Below, in pieces: positions 8,710-16,296 of a stretch of 64,000 nucleotides of DNA. The stretch is from NCBI GenBank assembly GCA_965368185.1, contig CBDULZ010000005.1, forward strand, positions 1 through 64,000, in the 5' to 3' direction. The translations under genes were made by a program, and so were the position numbers. The notes beneath the pieces were generated by a model that did not search any database, was not told the origin of the DNA, and saw only the letters and a list, made by a program, of their open reading frames with translations. Position 1 is the stretch's first letter; every line of letters begins with the position of its first letter. This DNA is from Kriegella sp965368185 (GTDB lineage Bacteria; Bacteroidota; Bacteroidia; Flavobacteriales; Flavobacteriaceae).

Positions 8710-8717
8710 TATTTTTG
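8710..8717 (+). promoter_or_regulatory. -7 promoter box of ndk
   Basis: TATTTTTG matches TAnnTTTG. TTG at 8688-8690 lies 19 bases upstream. The ATG follows 17 bases after the final G, giving a leader of roughly 10 bases. Confidence 0.6.
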
Positions 8718-8733
8718 CCCAAAATTTAAAAAA

Positions 8734-9153
8734 ATGAGTACGAACAGAACTTTTACGATGATAAAGCCCGATGCTGTTGAAAACGGTCATATTGGTGCGA
8801 TACTGGAAAAAATAGCTTCGGCAGGTTTTAAAATAGTGGCTATGAAATATACCCAAATGAGCAAGAGGGATGCGCAGGAATTTTATGCGATCCATAAGCA
8901 ACGACCTTTCTTCGGTGAATTGGTAACGTTTATGACCCGTGGCCCAATTGTATCGGCTATCTTGGAGAAGGAAAATGCAGTTGAAGATTTTCGCGCTTTG
9001 ATCGGTGCAACAAACCCTGCGGAAGCTGCCGAGGGAACCATTCGTAAATTATTCGCTACCGATATTGCGGAGAATGCGGTGCACGGTTCTGATAGTGACG
9101 AAAATGCAGCAATCGAAGGCGCTTTTCATTTTTCCGGAAGGGAAATATACTAA
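8734..9153 (+). CDS. ndk: Nucleoside-diphosphate kinase
   Basis: 139 residues from the ATG at 8734. This start is chosen because an upstream in-frame TTG at 8695 would place the promoter inside the gene. NDK transfers the gamma phosphate of ATP to NDPs through a phospho-histidine. Visible are the N-terminal TFTMIKPDAVENGHIG, the RPFFGELVTFMTRGPIV core, and NAVHGSDSDENA, which holds the catalytic His at about residue 115. The gene is monocistronic, with its own promoter and a good terminator at 9163-9189. Confidence 0.97.
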   Translation: MSTNRTFTMIKPDAVENGHIGAILEKIASAGFKIVAMKYTQMSKRDAQEFYAIHKQRPFFGELVTFMTRGPIVSAILEKENAVEDFRALIGATNPAEAAEGTIRKLFATDIAENAVHGSDSDENAAIEGAFHFSGREIY

Positions 9154-9162
9154 ATATACAAG

Positions 9163-9195
9163 CCTGACAGGTTCACTGAGCCTGTCAGGTTTATT
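9163..9195 (+). terminator. Terminator of ndk (convergent gene end)
   Basis: CCTGACAGG (9163-9171) and CCTGTCAGG (9181-9189) form a perfect 9-base stem with a 9-base loop, followed by TTTATT. It lies 9 bases after ndk and 12 bases before the end of the convergent DUF721 gene, so it may serve both directions. Confidence 0.65.
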
Positions 9196-9200
9196 AAGTC

Positions 9201-9497
9201 TTACCTAAGTACCAGCTTCTTTACTACCTCTTTGCCCATTTCTTCATTGAACATTACAATTATTCTCGATTTCCCAAGACTGAGCTCTTCACGTAACACC
9301 GAAGATGAAAGTGCAACAAACAAGGTGTCGTTGCGAAGTTCTACTGCAGTGGTGTAATTATTTACCCCATTCCCCATAAGCCTTGCCCACGCCTCACGGG
9401 CGTTTACCTTGTCAATACCCTTTTGTAATCGGTTTTCCTTTAAAAATTCTTGTAGGGCGTCTCCTAAAGGTAAATCCGTATTTTTTCTTTTAGCCAT
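9201..9497 (-). CDS. DUF721 (DciA-like) protein
   Basis: 98 residues, a small cytoplasmic protein of the DUF721 family. The fold signature is visible: LGDALQEFLKENRL, REAWARLMG, NYTTAVELRNDTLFV and SSVLREELSLGKSRII. DciA, a member of this family, loads the DnaB helicase in bacteria lacking DnaC or DnaI; whether this short version does so is not known. It shares an operon with recF and a lipocalin-like lipoprotein, and overlaps the latter by one base (TAATG). The recF link fits a DNA replication or repair role. Confidence 0.85.
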   Translation of the reverse strand: MAKRKNTDLPLGDALQEFLKENRLQKGIDKVNAREAWARLMGNGVNNYTTAVELRNDTLFVALSSSVLREELSLGKSRIIVMFNEEMGKEVVKKLVLR

Positions 9498-9916
9498 TAT
9501 TCCTTTATATTAATGGGTTCATAGCGTCTGTAGTGATAGGTAGTGTTGTCTTCTCCGACGACCTCAAAGTTCGTTTGCGATAGCTGGGTGAGCGACTCCA
9601 TCCATTCACTTAAATCGTTTTTATAATAGAGGGCAAAGCTATCGCCTTTCTTTTCAATGGTAAAAAATTCAGCATCGTTCGAAGTGTCATAAGTGCCATC
9701 AAATTTGGGTTTAACTTTTTTTCGATATCCCTTTAAACTATCGATTTGAATGTAGTCAATCGTCGTATTTATGGTATAGGCTTTTGTGCTTCCATCCGCA
9801 AAGGTTACATTTTCTATTTCCCAATACCCGTTCAATTGCTTCAAATCAGTCTCTTTAATCTTTTTTGAGCATCCTAATATTATGAAAATCAATATAATGT
9901 AAAAAAATCGTTGCAT
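9497..9916 (-). CDS. Lipocalin-like lipoprotein, function unknown
   Basis: 139 residues. A short signal peptide ends in the lipobox IILGC (Cys about residue 16). The rest looks like a small beta-barrel: LNGYWEIENVTFADGS, then alternating strands up to NTTYHYRRYEP, as in the lipocalin-like families common in Bacteroidota lipoproteins. No ligand can be inferred. It lies between recF (1-base gap) and the DUF721 gene (1-base overlap). An envelope protein inside this DNA-repair operon is probably only a case of co-transcription. Confidence 0.75.
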   Translation of the reverse strand: MQRFFYIILIFIILGCSKKIKETDLKQLNGYWEIENVTFADGSTKAYTINTTIDYIQIDSLKGYRKKVKPKFDGTYDTSNDAEFFTIEKKGDSFALYYKNDLSEWMESLTQLSQTNFEVVGEDNTTYHYRRYEPINIKE

Positions 9917-9917
9917 A

Positions 9918-10997
9918 TTACAATTTAAAGATTTTATACGATTGGTGTATGTTTTGAATTATATTTTCGGTGCGTTCGGCATGGGTATCGCTGATAAAGA
10001 GTTGCCCGAAATTTTCATGTTCTACCAAATTAATGATGTGGGAGACCCTATTTTCATCCAACTTATCGAAAATATCGTCCAATAATAAAATAGGGGTGGT
10101 CTTGGCTAGTTCTTTTATAAAGTGGAACTGGGCAAATTTCAACGCTATTAAATAGGATTTCTGTTGTCCTTGGCTTCCGAATTTTTTAATGGGATGCCCG
10201 TTAATCAAGAAACTTAGGTCGTCTTTGTGAATACCAACACCGGTATATTGTAGGAACCGGTCCTTTTCGATATTGTTTTTCAAAAGGGTGAGCAAATCGT
10301 TAGCTGTCAATTTGCTGTCATAAGTCAACGATACTTTTTCATTCCCACCAGAAATAACGGTGTATTGCTCTTCGAAAATGGGAATAAAAGTTTCTATAAA
10401 AGCCTTGCGTTTGTCATGTATAGCAGATCCGTATCGGTGTAGTTGTTCATCATAAACCGATAAGGTGGCCTCGTCGAATGTTTGGTTGACGGCAAAATAT
10501 TTAAGTAGTGAATTGCGCTGGGCCAGGGTTTTATTGTACTTGATCAGGTCTTGGAGGTATTTTTTGTCCGATTGGGAAATAACCCCGTCAATAAACTTGC
10601 GGCGGGTGTCACTACCTTCGATGATAAGGTCCCTGTCGGCTGGGGAGATGATGACCAAAGGCAACAGTCCAATATGATCAGACAGACGATCATAGATTTT
10701 ACCATTTCTTTTTATTATCTTTTTTACACCTCTTTTAAGACTGCAAACGATTTTTTCTTCCCGACCGTTTTTTTCGAATTCACCGTCGATTACGAAAAAG
10801 TCTTCCTCATGGCGAATGTTTTGGGTCGCAATGGGATTAAAATAACTTTTACCGAAAGAAAGATGGTAGATTGCATCGAGAATATTGGTCTTTCCAATAC
10901 CGTTCGGACCCACAAAACAATTTAGTTTTGTATCGAATTCAAAGTTTTGGGAACTTATGTTTTTATAATTGACAAGGGCTAATTTTTTTAGAAACAT
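9918..10997 (-). CDS. recF: DNA replication/repair protein RecF
   Basis: 359 residues, the usual length. RecF is an SMC-like ATPase that helps load RecA onto single-stranded gaps. Visible are Walker A GPNGIGKTNILDA near residue 30, the signature region FGSQGQQKSYLIALKFA near residue 273, and Walker B LLLDDIFDKLDENR near residue 305. It is the first gene of a reverse operon with the lipoprotein and DUF721 genes. The dnaA-dnaN-recF order of many bacteria is not seen here, as is normal for Bacteroidota. Confidence 0.95.
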   Translation of the reverse strand: MFLKKLALVNYKNISSQNFEFDTKLNCFVGPNGIGKTNILDAIYHLSFGKSYFNPIATQNIRHEEDFFVIDGEFEKNGREEKIVCSLKRGVKKIIKRNGKIYDRLSDHIGLLPLVIISPADRDLIIEGSDTRRKFIDGVISQSDKKYLQDLIKYNKTLAQRNSLLKYFAVNQTFDEATLSVYDEQLHRYGSAIHDKRKAFIETFIPIFEEQYTVISGGNEKVSLTYDSKLTANDLLTLLKNNIEKDRFLQYTGVGIHKDDLSFLINGHPIKKFGSQGQQKSYLIALKFAQFHFIKELAKTTPILLLDDIFDKLDENRVSHIINLVEHENFGQLFISDTHAERTENIIQNIHQSYKIFKL

Positions 10998-11096
10998 TTC
11001 GAAAATCGTAGGATTTTATTTAAGTGACCAAATAAGGAACATGCAAAATATCCAAAAATAACGAATAAATACCCTTTAGGATTTCAATAAAACCTT

Positions 11097-11104
11097 TATT
11101 TTTG
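11097..11104 (+). promoter_or_regulatory. -7 promoter box of the TPR protein-ribH unit
   Basis: TATTTTTG is an exact TAnnTTTG match, 21 bases before the ATG at 11125. Confidence 0.5.
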
Positions 11105-11124
11105 CGCGATTAATAAAATTTTAG

Positions 11125-11892
11125 ATGGCAACATACAAGAAGCGGGGTTTTAAGCCCAAAACCAAAGAAGAGGAGAACCAGTTAGATGTGCAGGATAGTA
11201 CGACCGCTGAAGTTTTTAGTACGCTTGATGAGAGTGCCTCGAAGACAGAGGCCTGGGTTTCTTCCAATCAAAACTATATTCTCGGGCTCATTGGGGTCGT
11301 AGCCGTGGCCGTATTGGGCTATTTGGCTTACAATCAATTTGTACAGAAGCCTAAAGAGGCAAGTGCCGCTAATGAAATGTACTACCCACAGCAGTACTTC
11401 GATCAGGCGTTAAACAGTACTACCGCCAAAGATTCTTTATATACCTTGGCTCTGAACGGGGCAGAAGGCAAATACGGATTTCTTGATATTATTGACGAGT
11501 ATCCCGGTACAAAGGCGGCAAACCTTTCGAACTATTCGGCTGGTATGGCGTATTTAAGTATGCAGAAATATCAGGAAGCTATCGATCATTTGGAAGATTT
11601 TAAATCTGATGATGATATTCTCGGGGCTCTGGGAAAAGGTGGAATCGGTGATGCTTTCATGCAATTGGAGCAACCTGGGGATGCCTTGGGTTACTATGAA
11701 GCGGCAATCGCCCATAGTAATAACAACTATACTACACCAAGATTTTTGTACAAAGCGGGTGTTGCCGCTCTTGAACTTAATGAAAATTCAAAGGCCTTGA
11801 AATTCTTTCAACGTATTAAGGACGAGTTTTCTTCATCGGATGAAGCCAACAACATAGACACATTCATCGGAATGGCCAACAGCAATAACTAA
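11125..11892 (+). CDS. Membrane-anchored tetratricopeptide-repeat protein (YfgM-like)
   Basis: 255 residues. A cytoplasmic N-terminus rich in Lys and Glu (about 1-45) precedes one transmembrane helix at about 50-70 (ILGLIGVVAVAVLGYLAY). The C-terminal part carries TPR-type helices: AANLSNYSAGMAYLSMQKYQEAIDHL, a repeat around DAFMQLEQPGDALGYYEAA, and FLYKAGVAALELNENSKALKFF, each split here only by short gaps. The layout resembles YfgM-type proteins that assist envelope protein export. The exact role is unknown. Its stop overlaps the ribH start by one base (TAATG). Confidence 0.85.
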   Translation: MATYKKRGFKPKTKEEENQLDVQDSTTAEVFSTLDESASKTEAWVSSNQNYILGLIGVVAVAVLGYLAYNQFVQKPKEASAANEMYYPQQYFDQALNSTTAKDSLYTLALNGAEGKYGFLDIIDEYPGTKAANLSNYSAGMAYLSMQKYQEAIDHLEDFKSDDDILGALGKGGIGDAFMQLEQPGDALGYYEAAIAHSNNNYTTPRFLYKAGVAALELNENSKALKFFQRIKDEFSSSDEANNIDTFIGMANSNN

Positions 11893-12374
11893 TGGCCACA
11901 GAGAACAAGAATCTATCAGTCTACGACAAGGCTACAGTGCCCGATGCCAAAGATTTGCGATTGGGAATCGTGGTTTCGGAATGGAATGCTGCAATAACCG
12001 AGGGGCTTTACAATGGTGCCATGGACGCTTTGTTGGATTGTGGCGTGCAACCTAACAACATCATTCGATGGAATGTGCCTGGCAGTTTTGAACTTACTTA
12101 TGGCTGTAAGAAACTCATAACTTCACAAAAAGTAGATGCGGTTATTGCCATCGGAAGTGTTATTCGCGGAGAAACCCAACATTTTGATTTTGTATGTAGT
12201 GCGGCTGCCCAAGGAATAAAAGACTTGAATGTTAAGTATGATGTTCCGGTGATTTTCTGTGTGTTGACCGACAACACCATGCAACAAGCGCAAGAGCGTA
12301 GTGGTGGCAAGCACGGCAATAAAGGTACCGAGGCCGCCATTGCGGCGATAAAGATGGCCAAACTGGGCGTGTAA
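11892..12374 (+). CDS. ribH: 6,7-dimethyl-8-ribityllumazine synthase
   Basis: 160 residues. This enzyme joins 5-amino-6-ribitylaminouracil with 3,4-dihydroxy-2-butanone 4-phosphate in the next-to-last step of riboflavin synthesis, and usually assembles into pentamers or 60-mers. Visible are SEWNAAITEGLYNGA, VPGSFEL near residue 57, the phosphate-binding loop IGSVIRGETQHFDFV near residue 78 (catalytic His in the QHFDF element), and GGKHGNKGTEAA near the C-terminus. The gene is coupled to the upstream TPR gene. No FMN riboswitch is visible upstream. Confidence 0.96.
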   Translation: MATENKNLSVYDKATVPDAKDLRLGIVVSEWNAAITEGLYNGAMDALLDCGVQPNNIIRWNVPGSFELTYGCKKLITSQKVDAVIAIGSVIRGETQHFDFVCSAAAQGIKDLNVKYDVPVIFCVLTDNTMQQAQERSGGKHGNKGTEAAIAAIKMAKLGV

Positions 12375-12515
12375 TCTTTTAGTTTAAGGCGCAAAGTATT
12401 GTTTTCTTCAGTGGCCTTTCTGAAATGTTCGGCAAAAAAATGGGAAAAGCCTGAATTTTCTAGCAGTGTTAACAAATTTTGACACTAGGTTAACGGCATG
12501 TTTTTTGATTTTGAG

Positions 12516-12523
12516 TAACTTTG
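12516..12523 (+). promoter_or_regulatory. -7 promoter box of the small-protein-mutL-rhomboid unit
   Basis: TAACTTTG matches TAnnTTTG. Its G is 7 bases before the ATG at 12530 and 13 bases before the ATG at 12536, so the message would have almost no leader. Confidence 0.5.
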
Positions 12524-12529
12524 AAATTC

Positions 12530-12829
12530 ATGGGAATGTTTTCAAAATTTACAAAGTTACGGAAGAACAAATCGTTCAATTATTCTCCCCGTTATTATGA
12601 TGACAAAGGAGAGGGGAGTCCCTATAAGCTTGAACATCGATTTGATAAGTTTCGCACTACCGTTCATAATACACGAGGGTTGAAGAATAAAGTGAGTAAC
12701 GTCATGGATGATATGAAAGTGGTCGGTGACCGAAATCTTAAAATTAGAATGCTCGTAATAATCGCGGTATTGGTATTGATTTTTCTTTACATTATCGATT
12801 TTGAGCTTTCTATATTCTTCCCGAAATAA
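12530..12829 (+). CDS. Small single-pass membrane protein of unknown function
   Basis: 99 residues from the ATG at 12530, or 97 from the ATG at 12536. An in-frame TTG at 12521 overlaps the promoter box and is rejected. The N-terminal two thirds are basic and soluble (FSKFTKLRKNKSFNYSPRYY, then HRFDKFRTTVHNTRG). One C-terminal hydrophobic helix (about 76-95) contains MLVIIAVLVLIFLYIIDF, so it is probably a tail-anchored protein. Flavobacterial relatives are often mislabelled as riboflavin synthase beta subunit because they follow ribH; nothing in the sequence supports that. Its stop overlaps the mutL start by one base. Confidence 0.75.
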   Translation: MGMFSKFTKLRKNKSFNYSPRYYDDKGEGSPYKLEHRFDKFRTTVHNTRGLKNKVSNVMDDMKVVGDRNLKIRMLVIIAVLVLIFLYIIDFELSIFFPK

Positions 12830-14676
12830 TGGCAGATATCATAAAACTCTTACCCGACCATGTTGCAAATCAGATTGCGGCAGGGGAAGTAGTGCAGCGT
12901 CCGGCCTCCGTGGTAAAGGAACTTCTAGAAAACGCTATAGACGCGCAGGCAACGGAAATAAAGTTGATCATCAAGGATGGTGGTAAAAGTTTGATCCAAG
13001 TGGTCGACAACGGTATTGGCATGAGTGTTACCGATGCCCGCTTAAGCTTTGAACGCCACGCAACATCTAAAATCCAAAAGGCCGAAGATTTATTTCGTTT
13101 AGATACGAAGGGCTTCCGGGGCGAGGCACTGGCATCAATCGCGGCGATCGCCCATGTTGAGATGCTAACCAAAACCGATCAAGACGAAGTAGGTACGCAC
13201 CTCAAAATAGAGGGAAGTAAAATAGTTCACCAAGAAGTGGCCGTAACACCTAAGGGAACCTCACTAACGGTCAAGAATCTATTTTTTAATATTCCTGCAA
13301 GAAGAAATTTCCTAAAATCAAATCAGGTCGAGCTCCGGCATATTACTGATGAATTCCATAGGGTCGCCTTGGCACATCCGAATATTGAATTTCATTACTA
13401 TAACAACGGAAGTGAACTTTTCGGTTTACCGAAGGCCAACCATAGACAGCGAATCGTTCATGTATTCGGTAGTAAGACCAATCAGAAATTGGTGCCGCTA
13501 CAAGAGGAAACGCATGTGGTGCAAATCGGCGGTTTTATAAATAAACCGGAATTTGCCAAGCGAAGTAGGGGAGAGCAGTTTTTTTTCGTAAACCATAGGT
13601 ATATTAGAAGTCCTTACCTTCACCATGCCGTGGTTGCCGCGTTTGAAGGGCTGATTAAGTCAGATACGCACCCTGGCTATTTTATTTATTTGGAAGTTGA
13701 CCCTTCTACGATCGATATCAATATCCACCCCACCAAGACAGAGGTGAAGTTTGATGATGAGCAGACGTTGTATGCCATTCTCCGATCCTGTGTCAAACAC
13801 AGTTTGGGGCAATTCAATATTGCGCCAGCGCTTGATTTTGAACACGATGAGAACATGCAAACGCCCTATGCCTATAAAAACAAAGAAATGGTTCAACCCA
13901 AGGTGGCCGTTGACTCTGGGTTTAACCCCTTTTCCGAAATAAACCAAAAAGCCACGGGAAACCGAGTCTTTGCCAAACCTGGTACGCAAGGCTGGGAAAA
14001 TTTGTACGTCGGGTTGGAGTCAAAAATGGGAAACCAAAACTCAAGTGATGTCTATTTTGAATCGGACACGATTACGGGTTCTATTTTCCAAAATCAAAAA
14101 GAAGAAATCGAAGCGGTTGCCACAACCTTTCAATTGCGCAGAAAATATATTGTAACTACCATAAAATCGGGTATGGTCGTTATTGACCAGAGCAGGGCAC
14201 ACCAGCGTGTACTTTACGAAAAGTTTCTAAGAAATAGCACAATAAAAGAAGCGGTAAGCCAGCAATTATTATTTCCTTTGTCCCTTTCTTTTTCGAAAAC
14301 GGATATGGCCATTCTAAAAGACATTCAAAACAACCTGACTGCCATCGGTTTTGCCTTTGAGGAAATTCGGGGGGAGTCGTTTCAAATAACCGGGGTTCCG
14401 TTAATGGTTGCCGAAAGCGAGGCGGGCATGGTACTGGATCAACTTATTTCAGATTATCAGCTTGAAGTTGACGAAAATAGCTTTTCCCAAGCCGATATAC
14501 TATCGAAAACCCTTGCAAAGACGCTGTCGGTCAAAACTGGTGAGGTTTTAGACAATGAGTCGCAGATAGCATTGGTCAATGATTTATTTGCTTGTAAAGA
14601 ATCGAGGGTAAGCCCGTTCAATAAGCCGATATTCGTGACCATAACGGAAGATGAAATCGACAAAAAATTTATGTAA
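12829..14676 (+). CDS. mutL: DNA mismatch repair protein MutL
   Basis: 615 residues. The N-terminal GHKL ATPase is complete: QIAAGEVVQRPASVVKEL, the DNGIGM motif near residue 63, KGFRGEALASI near residue 95 and GTSLTVKNLFFNIPARR. A linker of about 100 residues separates it from the C-terminal dimerisation domain. The endonuclease motif of MutL proteins, DQHA(X)2E(X)4E, is altered here: at residue 453 it reads DQSRAHQRVLYE, so the His, Ala and first Glu are Ser, Arg and Gln. ACKESR near residue 588 keeps the ACK part of a second metal-site motif. Nicking activity is therefore uncertain. The start overlaps the upstream gene by one base. Confidence 0.95.
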   Translation: MADIIKLLPDHVANQIAAGEVVQRPASVVKELLENAIDAQATEIKLIIKDGGKSLIQVVDNGIGMSVTDARLSFERHATSKIQKAEDLFRLDTKGFRGEALASIAAIAHVEMLTKTDQDEVGTHLKIEGSKIVHQEVAVTPKGTSLTVKNLFFNIPARRNFLKSNQVELRHITDEFHRVALAHPNIEFHYYNNGSELFGLPKANHRQRIVHVFGSKTNQKLVPLQEETHVVQIGGFINKPEFAKRSRGEQFFFVNHRYIRSPYLHHAVVAAFEGLIKSDTHPGYFIYLEVDPSTIDINIHPTKTEVKFDDEQTLYAILRSCVKHSLGQFNIAPALDFEHDENMQTPYAYKNKEMVQPKVAVDSGFNPFSEINQKATGNRVFAKPGTQGWENLYVGLESKMGNQNSSDVYFESDTITGSIFQNQKEEIEAVATTFQLRRKYIVTTIKSGMVVIDQSRAHQRVLYEKFLRNSTIKEAVSQQLLFPLSLSFSKTDMAILKDIQNNLTAIGFAFEEIRGESFQITGVPLMVAESEAGMVLDQLISDYQLEVDENSFSQADILSKTLAKTLSVKTGEVLDNESQIALVNDLFACKESRVSPFNKPIFVTITEDEIDKKFM

Positions 14677-15411
14677 ATGGGAAATATGACCGATGCGGTT
14701 AAGCATCTTCTAATAATAAATATTCTATTTTTTGTTGCCACGCAGATATATGGAGATCAAATGTACCTGTGGCTGGCACTATGGTTTCCAGAAAATGGCA
14801 ATTTCCAAGTTTGGCAGGTTATAACCCATATGTTTATGCATGGCGGTTTTATGCACATTGCATTTAATATGTATGCCTTATGGGCGTTCGGTACGCCTTT
14901 GGAGCGTATATGGGGCCGAAACAAGTTCCTTTTCTTTTATTTTTCGGCCGGACTCGGCGCCGCAGTGCTTCACACGGCTATGAACTATTATAGCTTTAAT
15001 GGTGGATTGAATGCTTTGGTCGAAAGTGGCATACCTAAAAGTCAGATTATTGAAATTATAGCGAACGGCAAATATAGTCCTGCGTGGAACGATATTATCG
15101 GGCAAGCCAAGGTGGATAGCTTTTTAAGTGCTTACAATACTCCGGCAGTAGGGGCTTCAGGGGCGATTTATGGTATTCTTGTCGCCTTTGCCTTTATGTA
15201 TTCGGAGGCGGAGTTGATGCTGATTTTTCTACCCATCCCGATTAAAGCAAAGTATTTCGTTCCTTTGTTGATTGCTGGAGACCTCTTTTTTGGTTTTAGC
15301 AACTATTCAACGGGTATTGCCCATTTCGCACATATCGGAGGGGCCGTAGCCGGTTTTATTATGATGTGGTATTGGAAGAAGAATCAGTTCAATAATAAGC
15401 GTTGGGACTAA
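14677..15411 (+). CDS. Rhomboid family intramembrane serine protease (first copy)
   Basis: 244 residues with about six or seven transmembrane helices. Rhomboids cleave transmembrane substrates within the lipid bilayer. Signature elements are HMFMHGGFMHIAFNMYALWAF (oxyanion-helix region, read here as two overlapping blocks), the catalytic Ser161 in VGASGAIYG and His219 in AHIGGAVAG. The catalytic pair is intact. The ATG follows the mutL stop with no gap, and a second, different rhomboid gene begins 2 bases after its stop. Confidence 0.92.
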   Translation: MGNMTDAVKHLLIINILFFVATQIYGDQMYLWLALWFPENGNFQVWQVITHMFMHGGFMHIAFNMYALWAFGTPLERIWGRNKFLFFYFSAGLGAAVLHTAMNYYSFNGGLNALVESGIPKSQIIEIIANGKYSPAWNDIIGQAKVDSFLSAYNTPAVGASGAIYGILVAFAFMYSEAELMLIFLPIPIKAKYFVPLLIAGDLFFGFSNYSTGIAHFAHIGGAVAGFIMMWYWKKNQFNNKRWD

Positions 15412-15413
15412 CT

Positions 15414-16289
15414 ATGAATTCAGGAAACCTTAGATATCAAATTGCCAGACTGAACGTAGCTGAAAAGCTAATTGCCATAAACGTGCTTGTCTTTATTGTG
15501 AACGGTTTGATTCCTTTTTTAATGGGAATGGGCTCGAACAGCATCGTACAATGGTTTCAGCTTCCCAACGATTTTTTTGATTTCCTGGCACAGCCATGGT
15601 CACTAGTCACTTATTCTTTCTTTCATGGGGGATTGAGCCATATTTTCTGGAACATGCTAGTGCTTTATTTTGTGGGGCGTATTTTTCTTAATCTATTCGA
15701 CGGCAAGCGATTTCTGAATGTCTATTTATTGGGCGTTATTCTAGGGGGCCTCTTTTTTATGTTAGGGTATAATATTTTCCCTGCTTTTTTTGAAGTCAAT
15801 GCCGTTCTGGTAGGGGCATCGGCGGGCGTAAGGGCCGTATTGATATTTATATGTGCCTACATTCCCAATCAAGAAGTAAGGTTGGTTTTTTTCAATGTTA
15901 AGCTGTGGTACATTGGCGCTTTTGTGGTCTTGTTAGATTTTATACAAATGCCGTATAGCGGAAATGCAGGTGGGCATTTGGCGCATTTGGGCGGAGCCCT
16001 TCTAGGCTATATGTATGCTCGACAATTGGTGAAAGGGCACGATATTGGTGCAGGTTTCGCCAAAGTTTTGGATGTATTTGCCAACCTTTTTAAGAAACGG
16101 GAGAAAAAGGCCCCACTTAAAACGGTATATCGAAAACAAAAAACTGCGACCAAGACAAAAGTAGATAACGACAAAGAAAACCATCAACGAAAAATAGATG
16201 CCATACTTGATAAAATAAGTAAGTCTGGCTATGAGAGCCTTTCAAAGGCGGAAAAAGATTTTTTATTCAAGGCCGGTAAAGAAGATTGA
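15414..16289 (+). CDS. Rhomboid family intramembrane serine protease (second copy)
   Basis: 291 residues from the ATG at 15414. An in-frame TTG at 15402 lies inside the upstream gene and is not preferred. About six transmembrane helices fill residues 20-210. HGGLSHIFWNMLVLYFVG, Ser136 in VGASAGVRAV and His191 in HLAHLGGALLG give the catalytic dyad; the residue after the Ser is Ala rather than the more usual Gly. A basic soluble tail of about 80 residues (Lys-rich, TKTKVDNDKENHQRKID) extends into the cytoplasm and is absent from the first copy. It ends just before the EEP-family gene. Confidence 0.92.
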   Translation: MNSGNLRYQIARLNVAEKLIAINVLVFIVNGLIPFLMGMGSNSIVQWFQLPNDFFDFLAQPWSLVTYSFFHGGLSHIFWNMLVLYFVGRIFLNLFDGKRFLNVYLLGVILGGLFFMLGYNIFPAFFEVNAVLVGASAGVRAVLIFICAYIPNQEVRLVFFNVKLWYIGAFVVLLDFIQMPYSGNAGGHLAHLGGALLGYMYARQLVKGHDIGAGFAKVLDVFANLFKKREKKAPLKTVYRKQKTATKTKVDNDKENHQRKIDAILDKISKSGYESLSKAEKDFLFKAGKED

Positions 16290-16296
16290 TTATTAC

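Noticed and set aside
12375..12520. Riboflavin (FMN) riboswitch or terminator near ribH
   Set aside because: No conserved RFN-like helices were recognised. Only a weak AGTGT/ACACT hairpin is present, with no T-run.
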